This document shows positions 25,301 through 34,600 of a stretch of 64,000 bases of DNA, piece after piece; the stretch's first letter is position 1, and each line of letters opens with the position of its first letter. The notes beneath the pieces are model-generated. The model searched no databases, had not been told where the DNA came from, and was given only the letters and a program-made list of their open reading frames with translations. The DNA comes from a bacterium. GTDB lineage: Bacteria > SM23-31. The stretch spans positions 31,371 to 95,370 of the forward strand of contig JANQEH010000166.1 in NCBI GenBank assembly GCA_028278455.1, written 5' to 3'. The position numbers were made by a program, and so were the translations under genes.

Positions 25301-25840
25301 AACGGATTCAGAATAAATGAGCAGGTCAAAAAGGGATTCCTGAACAGGATCTTCGGAGATAGCGAAGAAAACAGCACCAGATATGTCGGGCTGAATATAT
25401 TTGATCCTCCAGGAAAGTGGCAAGCTGCTGTCTCGGATAACTATTTTGGAAATATCAGGAAAAGCGCACATTATATTAAATCAGGATCCGGGGAAAACAA
25501 AGTGTCCTGGACTGCAGAAATACCTAAAAACGGCACTTATGATGTTCTGTATTATGTGTCGCCTGTAATGGGAAGAAGAGGAATGGGACGCGGCAGAGGC
25601 GGTCAGTCCGGAGGAGGCGGAGACAGGCAGAGAGAAAGTTTAATAAGTGATTTTCATTTTGTGATCCATCATGACGACGGCAGCAGGGAGGTTACAATGG
25701 AGATTGATAAGTTCGAACCCGGCTGGAATATGATGGGATCGTTCTATTTTTCGAAAGGTGATGCCCGAGTTGAATTAACGGATGAATCGGGCGGCAGGAT
25801 TGTGTATGCGGATGCCGTGAAGTGGCAGATCGTAAAATAA
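22352..25840 (+). CDS. ABC-2 permease fused to degenerate M1-peptidase-like and golvesin-like domains
   Basis: About 1162 residues. The N-terminal third holds roughly seven membrane helices of the ABC-2 type. The middle (about 320-860) resembles the M1 aminopeptidase region found fused to such permeases in Bacteroidetes. I see no HExxH zinc motif, and the segment around YSHFTSIRSEAV lacks it, so it is probably not catalytic. The C-terminal part (about 1000-1162, AHYIKSGSGENKVSWTAEIP ... YADAVKWQIV) looks like a golvesin/xanthan-lyase C-terminal beta domain. Two Gly/Arg-rich stretches (near 880-905 and 1075-1095) are low-complexity insertions. The ORF track starts at 22340; ATG 22352 has GAGG at the right distance and is preferred. 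Confidence 0.78.
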   Translation: MSTLKTIYNLARFEMTSIFRSWLFRIFSVLMIIAVTFLDMSLFVIPASSRWMFYGIPSSIPYFNMLFLNLVQGIIIILMVTDFLKKDESLDTTEVVYIKSLTNAQYVIGKTAAIFNMIMLLDLIVLLIAGVFNYFFVDVPVVFDAYILYPLLINVPTVIFIIGLTISTMLVLKNQAAAFIIVIGYCATTLFFLEDVMYNVFDYAAFTAPVLISDFVGAGDLHRIILQRSIYFFTGTGMIFLSVLLFKRLSQSRLTTILSFIVMAAAFTGALFSANNYFGIFEEGVELRKRMQEKSHQVLNLPLPEPVKYNIDLEHSGKEIIVKAGIILKNNSEENLDKYVLSLNPGMKISKISGKNSDLDFIREINLLTIIPERPLLPGETDSLSITYGGMINEDACYPGIDEQFRNQKYSMFLYNIEKRYGFITPEYVLLTGECNWYPVPPEIISTTEIVSSEQFYPEVLLNVKTAEGLLPISQGEVTKISDSEFSFRPETPVNGISLIIGNYKQLTLTVEEIDFNLYYLKGHDYFMKYLEAGIDDIPGRLESSIRRFENSLGLEYPYKRLSVIETPIQFYAYSHFTSIRSEAVQPEQILLPEKGVLLSSCDFKTQSYAIANRPQRGGMRREMTPEDISGMLFNSFISSTFLGSADMFQRMRGMIARTQGEDQLSFQDISLLAETDDSGNYSILPLYYSYSTHFSSDRWPLFNAVIESYLNRKIESSQGMRGRMMMMMEGLSDQDKANIALIEDPLSALLEDPTNPNAGNALEQKSTYLVYLMQSGTDSETFENFLTDYLTENRFSDIEVDEFLEVLKANFDLNLSEYFDAWLYEEEVPVYQVNDLECFEIIEENQTKYQILFTVSNLGNTSGIFEVSFRAGGRGFGRGRAGGGARGGGGMPGGRGGFFEPEFEKIYYLEAGETKSIGVLLNSRPLGMALNTLVSSNLPAVMNYNFQEVVKNLDLKSYEGEMIISNVDPLSSSEMVIVDNEDNGFRINEQVKKGFLNRIFGDSEENSTRYVGLNIFDPPGKWQAAVSDNYFGNIRKSAHYIKSGSGENKVSWTAEIPKNGTYDVLYYVSPVMGRRGMGRGRGGQSGGGGDRQRESLISDFHFVIHHDDGSREVTMEIDKFEPGWNMMGSFYFSKGDARVELTDESGGRIVYADAVKWQIVK

Positions 25841-25871
25841 TATGAATTCTCAATAACTCAGGAATATTAAA

Positions 25872-27347
25872 ATGCAGCATAATTTAAATCTTTCAAAAAA
25901 GATAATCCAGATTTTTATAATTTTCTCTTTATTTGCAGCATTTAGGGAAAACTGTGAAGCTCAGCTTAACCTGAATCTCGTTGAAGCACAAAAGCTGGCA
26001 ACTGAGAACAGTCCTGATATTAAAAGGATCGGTTATGACATGGAACGCAATAGCGAACTCTTAAAAGCGAGGCTTGCTGCTAATAAATCGAACTTCAGCC
26101 TGAGTCTGAATCCTTTAAGCTACAGCGAGAACCTTACTTTCAATTCTTTTCTATCGGCCTGGAGCGAGAATGAAACTAAAGAATCATTCGGTACTTTCCG
26201 AATATCACAACCGATCGAAAAAACCGGCGGTACGCTTTCCCTTATAAACAGGTTTTCATGGCAGGATTCATACAGCGATTACCAGGATATAAGGAATAAA
26301 CAATTCTCAAATAACCTGTATCTGAGTTTTACACAGCCGATCTGGACTTACAATACTATTACTCTCGAGACGAGGCAGCTCGAGCTGAACCTCGAGCAGA
26401 CGGAACTTAATTATTCCATACAGAAGCTTCTGCTTGAAAAGCAGGTCGCGCAGAGTTTTTACAGTGCCTATGAGTATAAAATGAGCCTCGAGATCGCACT
26501 CGAAGAACAAAAAAACCAGGAAGCAAGCTATCAGCTGATAAAGAACAAGGTTGATGCAGATCTTGCGGCAAGAGAAGAACTTTACCAGGCAGAATTGAAT
26601 CTTTCTTCGAGCAATTCCACTGCAGCTAATGCTCAGGTTCAACTTGAAAATGCATATGATGACCTTAAGATCCTGTTGGGATTGGCCTTGAATGATGATA
26701 TAGCTGTTGAAGCTGATCTCTCATACCGGGATGTTGAAGTGGACCTGAGCAAAGCAATTTCGTACGGCCTCGATAAGAGGATGGAACTGAGGCAGAGAGA
26801 GATCGATATCCAGAATGCACAGATGGACCTAACTGAAACGGAAGCTCAGAATGAATTCAAAGGACAGGTATTACTTGATGTCGGTTTAATAGGGACAGAT
26901 GAAAACCTGGGAAATATTTATGATACACCTACCCAGAACAAGACCGTCTCGCTGTCTGTAGAGATACCTCTGTGGGACTGGGGAGAGACGGCTTCCAGGA
27001 TAAAGGCTGCTGAAGCTGATATCAAAAAGGGACAGCTCTCATATGATGATGAGGTAAACAGTATAGTCCTCGAAATAAGAAAAAGTTACAGGAATCTTTC
27101 AAACTTGAGAAACCAGATAGTTATAGCGGAACAGAATGTCCGCAATGCTGAGTTGACATATGAGATCAACAGGGAGAAGTATGAGTATGGTGACCTGACG
27201 AGTATGGACCTTTCACTTTACCAGACACAGCTATCTCAGAAGAGGATAGATCTGGTGTCTGCCCAGGTAGATTATAAACTTGCTCTGCTCGATCTAAAGA
27301 TCCAGTCACTCTGGGATTTTGAAAAGAATGAACCGGTGATAAAATAA
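25872..27347 (+). CDS. TolC-like outer-membrane efflux protein
   Basis: 491-residue outer-membrane factor. A signal peptide (to about NCEAQ, residue 30) is followed by two OEP repeats with long coiled-coil helices (LNLVEAQKLATENSPDIKR near the start, SQKRIDLVSAQVDYKLALLDL near the end) and short beta segments that form the barrel. In RND and type I systems it makes the exit duct through the outer membrane. It is the third gene of the efflux operon, between the ABC pair and the adaptor gene. Confidence 0.92.
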   Translation: MQHNLNLSKKIIQIFIIFSLFAAFRENCEAQLNLNLVEAQKLATENSPDIKRIGYDMERNSELLKARLAANKSNFSLSLNPLSYSENLTFNSFLSAWSENETKESFGTFRISQPIEKTGGTLSLINRFSWQDSYSDYQDIRNKQFSNNLYLSFTQPIWTYNTITLETRQLELNLEQTELNYSIQKLLLEKQVAQSFYSAYEYKMSLEIALEEQKNQEASYQLIKNKVDADLAAREELYQAELNLSSSNSTAANAQVQLENAYDDLKILLGLALNDDIAVEADLSYRDVEVDLSKAISYGLDKRMELRQREIDIQNAQMDLTETEAQNEFKGQVLLDVGLIGTDENLGNIYDTPTQNKTVSLSVEIPLWDWGETASRIKAAEADIKKGQLSYDDEVNSIVLEIRKSYRNLSNLRNQIVIAEQNVRNAELTYEINREKYEYGDLTSMDLSLYQTQLSQKRIDLVSAQVDYKLALLDLKIQSLWDFEKNEPVIK

Positions 27348-27400
27348 CAATGTGAAATTGAACCGTTCAAAATAGAATAATCAATTTGAGGAATAGAAAA

Positions 27401-28495
27401 ATGTACAGGGACCAGATAACTATCAGAAGAATAATCGCTGGAAAAAGAATGAGCTTAATACTCGGACTTCTTTTTCTTTTCTGCGGATCTCCCGAAAGTT
27501 ATGTTGAATCGGTTGTTGAGATACCTGTTGAAGTTGAAGAGGTAAAGCTTAGCTCCATCGAGGAATTTGTTGTGGCGACAGGGACAGTAAATGCTTCAAA
27601 AGAGGCAATACTGTATACCGAATCCGACGGTTATTACAGAAAAGGGATCAATCCCCGGACCTCAAAGCCTTATGCGATCGGTGACAGGATAAAAAAGGAT
27701 GAGATCATAATTTACACGGATAATCCTGAGAAAGTTAATTCAATAAAGATCGATTACTATAAACTTAGCCTTGAGAATGCCCGGAGGGAGTACGAGAAAC
27801 AGAAATCCCTGTATGATAAAGGCGGTGTTACGCTTAGCGAGCTGAGCAGCGCCGAGCGGACCAGAATGGACGCGGAATACAGCTATGAAAACGCTGAGAT
27901 ACAGCTCGAGAAGCTTAAAGTTACTGCTCCCTTTGACGGTGTTATCGTGGATATACCATATTACACTGAGAGTGTCAAGATCGCAACAAATGTTGAAGTT
28001 GTCCATCTTCTTGATTTTAATTCCCTGAATATGGAAGTAAACCTTCCCGATAAGCTTCTTAGCACTATCAAGGTAGGTCAGAATGTAAGGATCATGAATT
28101 ATAAAACACCGGATATGAGAGTCGATGCAGCAATTACACAGGTGTCTCCTGCTCTGAATCCCGACACGAGAACCTTTAAAGCTTCACTGATTATCAGGAA
28201 TACTGACTGGCAGTTAAGACCGGGAATGTTCGTTAAGGCCGAGATAATAACAGCAAGGAAAGACGATGTTGTAGTAATTCCTAAAGAGATCATCACTGTC
28301 CGCAGCGACAGAAAGACTGTTTTTATTATCAACCAGGGATTTGCCCGTGAAAGAAGGATTAGAATTGGGCTGGAAAATCCTGATGAGGCTGAGGTGACAG
28401 ATGGACTTTCAGAAAACGACAGGATAGTTATAAAGGGATACGAGACTCTCAGAACCGGATCAAAAGTTAAAGTATCTCAGAATCAGGGAAAATAA
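27401..28495 (+). CDS. RND-type periplasmic adaptor (membrane fusion protein)
   Basis: HlyD/AcrA-family adaptor, about 364 residues, with a short N-terminal hydrophobic segment ending in a lipobox-like LFLFCGS. A lipoyl-type half (VATGTVNASKEAILYTESDG), an alpha-hairpin (about 115-160), the second lipoyl half (LKVTAPFDGVIVDI), a beta-barrel and a membrane-proximal domain follow. It joins the RND pump to the TolC-like duct. The ORF track starts at a TTG (27386); ATG 27401 with GAGGA 8 bases upstream is the better start. It precedes the two RND genes. Confidence 0.9.
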   Translation: MYRDQITIRRIIAGKRMSLILGLLFLFCGSPESYVESVVEIPVEVEEVKLSSIEEFVVATGTVNASKEAILYTESDGYYRKGINPRTSKPYAIGDRIKKDEIIIYTDNPEKVNSIKIDYYKLSLENARREYEKQKSLYDKGGVTLSELSSAERTRMDAEYSYENAEIQLEKLKVTAPFDGVIVDIPYYTESVKIATNVEVVHLLDFNSLNMEVNLPDKLLSTIKVGQNVRIMNYKTPDMRVDAAITQVSPALNPDTRTFKASLIIRNTDWQLRPGMFVKAEIITARKDDVVVIPKEIITVRSDRKTVFIINQGFARERRIRIGLENPDEAEVTDGLSENDRIVIKGYETLRTGSKVKVSQNQGK

Positions 28496-28523
28496 AATAG
28501 CAATTTGAACACTGAGGCTTCTA

Positions 28524-31500
28524 ATGAGAAAAGTAGTACATTTCGCAGTCAACTTTCCGGTAACGATATCAATGCTTGTGCTTGGAGTTATACTTCTTGG
28601 GATTATTTCATTCCAAAAACTCGGTATGGATCTCTTTCCGGAATTGAATAATCCTAGAATATACATCGAACTGGAAGCAGGTGAGAGCACTCCGGAAGAA
28701 CTGGAAAAGCTGTATGTAGAAAACATCGAGGCGCAGGCAATACGCCAGAAAAATGCTGTACAGGTCTCATCCATACTCAGCGTGGGTTCGGCATTGACTA
28801 CCGTTGAGTTTGCATGGGAATCTGACATGGATGAGGCATTTCTCGATATACAGAAGGCAATGTCGAATATCAAACAGAGTGACGGAGTGGATGACCTGAT
28901 TATTTCGCAGCAGGATCCTAACGCTGATCCTGTATTGGTTATGGGATTCCTTCATCCCGCGATATCGGATATGGATGAACTGAGGAGGATAGCTGAGTCG
29001 AGGATAAGAGATAGACTGATACGGCTGGAAGGGATAGCCGATGTCAGGCTTTTGGGACAGGAAGAAAAGGAAATATCAATTGAGACCGATCCCTATACAC
29101 TTGAAGCATTTTCATTGACACCGTCTGATATAACAAGCAAAATCACGAGCTATAACAGGAACATATCCGGCGGTACACTTGAAGAAATGGGGACAAAATA
29201 CATAATCAAAGGAGTAAGTGAATTAGGATCAATAACCGATCTCGGTCAGATCGTTCTGGTGAATAAGCAGATCACTACAGGTGAAAGCAGCATAAATACT
29301 GCCGGAAACACAGAAGATGTACTGGTTTACCTCCGGGACGTTGCCGAGATAAGAATGGTCAACAAGGAACCTGAGAGCATAGTAAGGCTGAACGGTGTGA
29401 GGTGTATTGCTGTAGCGGCTTATAAAGAAACAAAATTCAACACTGTCCAGGTTGTAGATGATTTTCTCGGTTTACTTGAAGATATTAGAAATGAAATGCC
29501 GGGATTCGAGCTTCCGATTATCCAGAACAAAGGTGAATTCATAACATCATCAATAGAGGAAGTACAGCAGACATTGCTGATCGGTATCCTTCTGGCAGTA
29601 ATAATACTCTTCGTCTTCCTGCGCCGGATCGGGACTACTGCAATTATAAGCGTAGCTATCCCTGTCTCAATTATTGCAACATTCAATCTTATGTATTTCA
29701 ACGGCCTTACCCTGAATATCATGACACTTGGCGGGCTTGCCCTGGGTGCAGGAATGCTTGTGGATAACGCAATTGTCGTTATGGAAAATATATTCAGGAA
29801 TATTGAAGAAGGGATGAGTCTGAAAGAAGCTATTTTGACCGGGACCGACCAGGTAGCCGGCGCTATTACAGCATCAACGGTTACAACTATAATCGTCTTT
29901 CTGCCTATTGTTTATCTACACGGCTCAAGTGGGGAGTTATTCAAAGACCAGGCTTGGACGGTAACATTCTCTCTGCTTTCATCACTTCTGGTCGCTATCC
30001 TGGTTATACCGATGCTTAGCGTCAAAATACTATCCGACAAGAAAACTGATAAATATACAATGGAAACGATCAGGTTTCCACGTTATGAGGGATTTCTAAA
30101 GAAAGTCCTGAGATATAAATACTATGTAATTATGGCCGCTGCCGGACTCATCGCGGGTGCAGTATACATGGTACCGGTTATAGGAAGCGAGTTTGTTCCC
30201 AAATCAGATACTAACGAATTTACCGTAGATATCAAACTGCCCGAAGGTACTGAACTTAACAGGACTGCGGGTACGGTCTCCGGAATTGAGGAAAGCATTC
30301 TTTCGCTGTTCGGTAATGATATCTCATCATATTACAGTATTTCAGGGCCCACATCCGAACTTAGCGGGGTGTCATCTTCAGTATTTCAGGATGAAAACAC
30401 TGCGACATTGAATTTTCTATTTAAAAGTGAATTCAAAATACCATCCGATACGGTTTTCTCAATGATAGACCGAGTATTGTCTGAAATACCGGAATTGGAA
30501 TTCAATATATACCAGGAACAGACTACTCTTGAACTTACACTGGGTGATGAGACCGAACCTTTAGTTATTGAGATCCAGGGTGAAGATCTTGAAGTGATCC
30601 GGGACCTTACTGAAATAATAAAGACAGATCTTTCAGGGTATAAAGAACTCTACAATATAAAATCGAGTTTTGATGAAGGCAGGCCTGAAATAGATATTGT
30701 AATAGATCCGGTAATAGCTGGAATTTATAATATCAGCGTTGATGCAATCATTTCCGATCTGCAGAGTATGCTCATAGGAAATGAGACCGGGAAGATCGAG
30801 ACGGACGGAGAACTTTTAGACATGACGGTTAGGCTGCCGAAACTGAGCGTGAGTGACCTGGAAGACGTATCGATCGGGAACGCAGGCTCGAATATCAGCC
30901 TTTATTCGATCGCTGATATAGAAATCAAAAGGGCGCCTGCCGCTATTTACAGAAATGATCAGGTTAGAGTTGGAAAACTCTCGTCAAATCTAACCAGTGA
31001 GACTCCTCTTGACAGGTTAGTTGAAAGGATAAAGAACACACTGGAAGGTATTACATTTCCACCGGACTACAAGTACGAGATCACCGGTGAGGAAAAGCAA
31101 AGACAGGAAGCGTTTGACAACCTTAGTTTTGCATTGATCCTTTCCCTTGTTCTTGTCTACATGGTGCTTGCTTCCCAGTTTGAATCTCTTGTTCACCCGT
31201 TTACGGTGATACTCTCAATCCCGCTGGCGATAGTCGGGGCTGTGTTCATCTTCTTTTTTCTCGGCAGGTCGTTGAATATAATGGCGTTCATAGGTATAAT
31301 CATGCTTGTCGGTATAGCAGTTAATGATTCGATTATTTTAGTTGATGCTATCAATCAGCTCAAGAGAAAGGGAATGTCCCGTGCAGAAGCTATTATTCTG
31401 GCTGGGCAGAGGAGGATCCGGCCAATTGTAATGACAAGTCTGACTACAATTCTCGCCCTGACACCGCTAACACTGGGAATGGGAGAGGGAGCTTCATTAA

Positions 31501-31643
31501 GAGCTCCAATGGCCATAGCGGTGATTGGAGGATTATTTACAGCAACGTTATTGACCCTGGTCGTTATCCCCTGTGTTTATTCTGTAATGGACGGATTGAC
31601 AGGGGATCCAGCGAAAAGCAGAACAGAACGGGAGACCGGATAA
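28524..31643 (+). CDS. RND efflux pump, HAE1/AcrB-like
   Basis: 1039-residue proton-driven exporter of standard length. It has the usual duplicated six-helix halves with two periplasmic loops. Helix 4 reads GLALGAGMLVDNAIVVMENIF, where AcrB has a DD pair; here it is D-N, as in many FCB homologues. Helix 10 reads GIAVNDSIILVDAINQ. It lies 28 bases after the adaptor gene and 16 before a second, ATPase-fused RND gene. Two different RND subunits in one operon recall MdtB/MdtC heterotrimers, which is inference here. Confidence 0.93.
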   Translation: MRKVVHFAVNFPVTISMLVLGVILLGIISFQKLGMDLFPELNNPRIYIELEAGESTPEELEKLYVENIEAQAIRQKNAVQVSSILSVGSALTTVEFAWESDMDEAFLDIQKAMSNIKQSDGVDDLIISQQDPNADPVLVMGFLHPAISDMDELRRIAESRIRDRLIRLEGIADVRLLGQEEKEISIETDPYTLEAFSLTPSDITSKITSYNRNISGGTLEEMGTKYIIKGVSELGSITDLGQIVLVNKQITTGESSINTAGNTEDVLVYLRDVAEIRMVNKEPESIVRLNGVRCIAVAAYKETKFNTVQVVDDFLGLLEDIRNEMPGFELPIIQNKGEFITSSIEEVQQTLLIGILLAVIILFVFLRRIGTTAIISVAIPVSIIATFNLMYFNGLTLNIMTLGGLALGAGMLVDNAIVVMENIFRNIEEGMSLKEAILTGTDQVAGAITASTVTTIIVFLPIVYLHGSSGELFKDQAWTVTFSLLSSLLVAILVIPMLSVKILSDKKTDKYTMETIRFPRYEGFLKKVLRYKYYVIMAAAGLIAGAVYMVPVIGSEFVPKSDTNEFTVDIKLPEGTELNRTAGTVSGIEESILSLFGNDISSYYSISGPTSELSGVSSSVFQDENTATLNFLFKSEFKIPSDTVFSMIDRVLSEIPELEFNIYQEQTTLELTLGDETEPLVIEIQGEDLEVIRDLTEIIKTDLSGYKELYNIKSSFDEGRPEIDIVIDPVIAGIYNISVDAIISDLQSMLIGNETGKIETDGELLDMTVRLPKLSVSDLEDVSIGNAGSNISLYSIADIEIKRAPAAIYRNDQVRVGKLSSNLTSETPLDRLVERIKNTLEGITFPPDYKYEITGEEKQRQEAFDNLSFALILSLVLVYMVLASQFESLVHPFTVILSIPLAIVGAVFIFFFLGRSLNIMAFIGIIMLVGIAVNDSIILVDAINQLKRKGMSRAEAIILAGQRRIRPIVMTSLTTILALTPLTLGMGEGASLRAPMAIAVIGGLFTATLLTLVVIPCVYSVMDGLTGDPAKSRTERETG

Positions 31644-31659
31644 TCATCCGGAAAATTAT

Positions 31660-34600
31660 ATGAGTTTTATAAGAATCGTAATCAGGAGAAAAACTCTCGT
31701 CAGCATGCTTTTTATCGGGCTGTCAATGCTGGGATACCTGTCCTACAAACAGCTCCCTATGGAACTGATGCCTAATGTCGAGTATCCTTATCTTATTGTC
31801 CGTGTCTCAGGTTCCGGTGAAATGGATCCTGAATATATCGAAGAGACAGCAGTAATCCCTGTTGAAGGTGTTATCGCTACCATGGAGAAAGTCAGCAGTA
31901 TCGAAGCAAGCATAAACAGAAGACGGGGTACGATCTATGTCTATTTCGATCAGGGTGCGGATATTGAATATACCTATCTGAAGCTTCAGGAAAAACTCTC
32001 CAGCCTGAGCACGGATATTACGGATGAATTTTCCATCAATGTAGATAAGGTAGATACTGAACGGCTTTCGAATACATTCATGAGGCTGCAGGTAAGGGGA
32101 AGCGGCGGACTGGAACGTGTCAGGGCGGTTATAGACAAATCCATCAGGAACGATCTTGAATACATCGAAGGTGTTGCCACGGTCGAGATAGTCGGCGGGC
32201 AGGAGAAGGTACTCGAGATCAGGCTGAATGATGAAGCAACTGAATCTTACGGAATCACGCCATCTAATATAAGTAATTTAATAAGAAGAAATAATAATGA
32301 CAGGACATTCGTCGGTTTTGCATATGAAAAAGACAGGCACTATTTTGTCAACGTAGTAGCAGAATATGAAAACGTTACCGATGTCGAGAATATTATTGTC
32401 GATCCCTCGGGCCCGGTATTCTTGAAGGATATGGCGGAGATATATTTCGGAGTCAAGGAGCAGGAATCTATTAGCAGGGTAAACGGGATGGATGCTGTTA
32501 CGATTCAGCTTGTGAGGGATGCAAATGTAAATCTTATTGAATTGTCCCAAGTCACGAGGGACATTATTGGTAAACTGAACAGGGATTTAAGATACCAGGA
32601 TGTAGAGATAGTAATCCAGACCGATGAAGCAGAGACGATGGAAGAGAATATGAATATCATTATGTTGCTGGCTCTCACAGGCGGATTGCTTGCGGTATTG
32701 ATACTATGGTTTTTCCTTAGAAATCTAAAACTGGTGATTACGGTTCTTTTTTCGATCCCGGTATCTCTGATGATAGCCTTTAATTTCTTCTATGCATTCG
32801 GTATTTCGCTTAACAGCCTTACGCTGATCGGATTAGTGCTTGCCATAGGAATGCTGCTGGATAACAGTATCGTCGTACTCGAGAACATTTACAGTAAGAT
32901 CTCGCTGAAACGGTCGAAGGAGGATTCCGTGGTCGAGGGTGTTACAGAGGTATGGAAGTCTATAACAGCGGCTACCCTGACGACTATTACTGTCTTTATT
33001 CCATTTATTTTCGCAAACGATCATCTTGTGAAAATGGTCGGATACAATATCGGGGTATCCATAATCTCCACACTATTTGTATCGCTTGTTGCCGCCTTAC
33101 TGCTGATTCCTATGATGTCTTACAGACTCATACATAAGAGACAGGAGGCCGGGAAGGGGACTTTTAATATTGTCTCGAGGAATAACAGAGTGGTCCAGGT
33201 ATATACACTTCTCCTGAAATCGGCTATCCGCAATCCGGTGAGTATAATCTCGGCCGTAGTTCTTCTGTTTTTTTTGAGTATTGGATTGTGTTTAAATCTT
33301 AGCATGGACGTCCCGTCTGAAGTTGAATTGAAACAATTCGATATTTATGCTATTATGCCGGGCGGAACGACACTTGAAAACTCGGACGAGATCACGTTTC
33401 AGATCGAGAACGAGATTCTCGATATTGAAGAAATTAAAGAGCGGGTGGCTACTATATATGAAGAGGAATCAAGCATAACTGTTATCCTTAAGGATGAATT
33501 TGAAGAATACAACGGCATGTCTGTAAACGAGATAAAGGACATGATAGAAGACAGGCTTAATAACTTCTCTGCTGCTGATGTAAGCCTTTCTGAACCATCA
33601 TCTAGCGCGAGATTCGGCCAGGGCATGGGCAGGAAGTCCACTGCAAGTCTCGAAAGGATGTTTGGAATAGGTTCTCAACAGGAGAAAATTGTACTAAAGG
33701 GAGATGAATTTGAGCTGCTAAAAAAAGTTGCAGCCGATATAGAATACTACATGAATGATTTTGAAACTATAAGCTCTGTTAGAGCCAATGTTTCGGAAAG
33801 TCAGCCGGAAATCCATCTTCTCCTTGATAACAGAATTCTGAATATCAATAATGTCACACTCAATTCCATCAGTACTGAACTGAATTCATTTCAGACGGAA
33901 GTTTCTTCAGGTGCTATTATGAAACTCGGTACAGAGGAGTACGAGATCAATATAAAGAATGAATCTCTGGAAGAAGAGAGATCATTCGAAGACCTGCAGA
34001 GACTCAGGATCCCCGATCAGTCCGAGGAGGAACATGAGCTTGACCAGCTTGGTGATCTTGTATATTCTTACGGTCTGACTGGAGTAAACAGGCTTGATCA
34101 GAACAAGCAGATAGAGATCACATACAGTTTCGCGCAGGATATTAACGAATCCAAGGAACTGCTCGAGGCCTCGAGACAGGATATATCAGACCTGCTTGCA
34201 TCGCTGAATATACCAGCAGGTATATACGTGGAGATCGTCCTGGATGAATCAGAGTTCGACGAATTCTATTTTCTGATCACCCTGGCGTTCTTGCTGATCT
34301 TTATGATCCTCGCATCCGTATTCGAAACGATAACAGCACCTGTTGTAATGATGTTCACAATCCCGCTTGCTACGATCGGTTCGCTGTGGGCGCTGATCTT
34401 TACAGGTAATTCACTGTTCAATATAAATTCACTACTTGGTTTCCTGATACTTCTAGGGGTGGTCGTAAATAACGGTATTATTTTCATTGACTATACAAAC
34501 CTGTTGAGAAGAAAAGGCTGCAACAGGTTCAGGGCACTCCTGACCGCAGGAAAAAACCGGCTGCGTCCTATTATGATAACTGCGATAACCACGATCGTCG

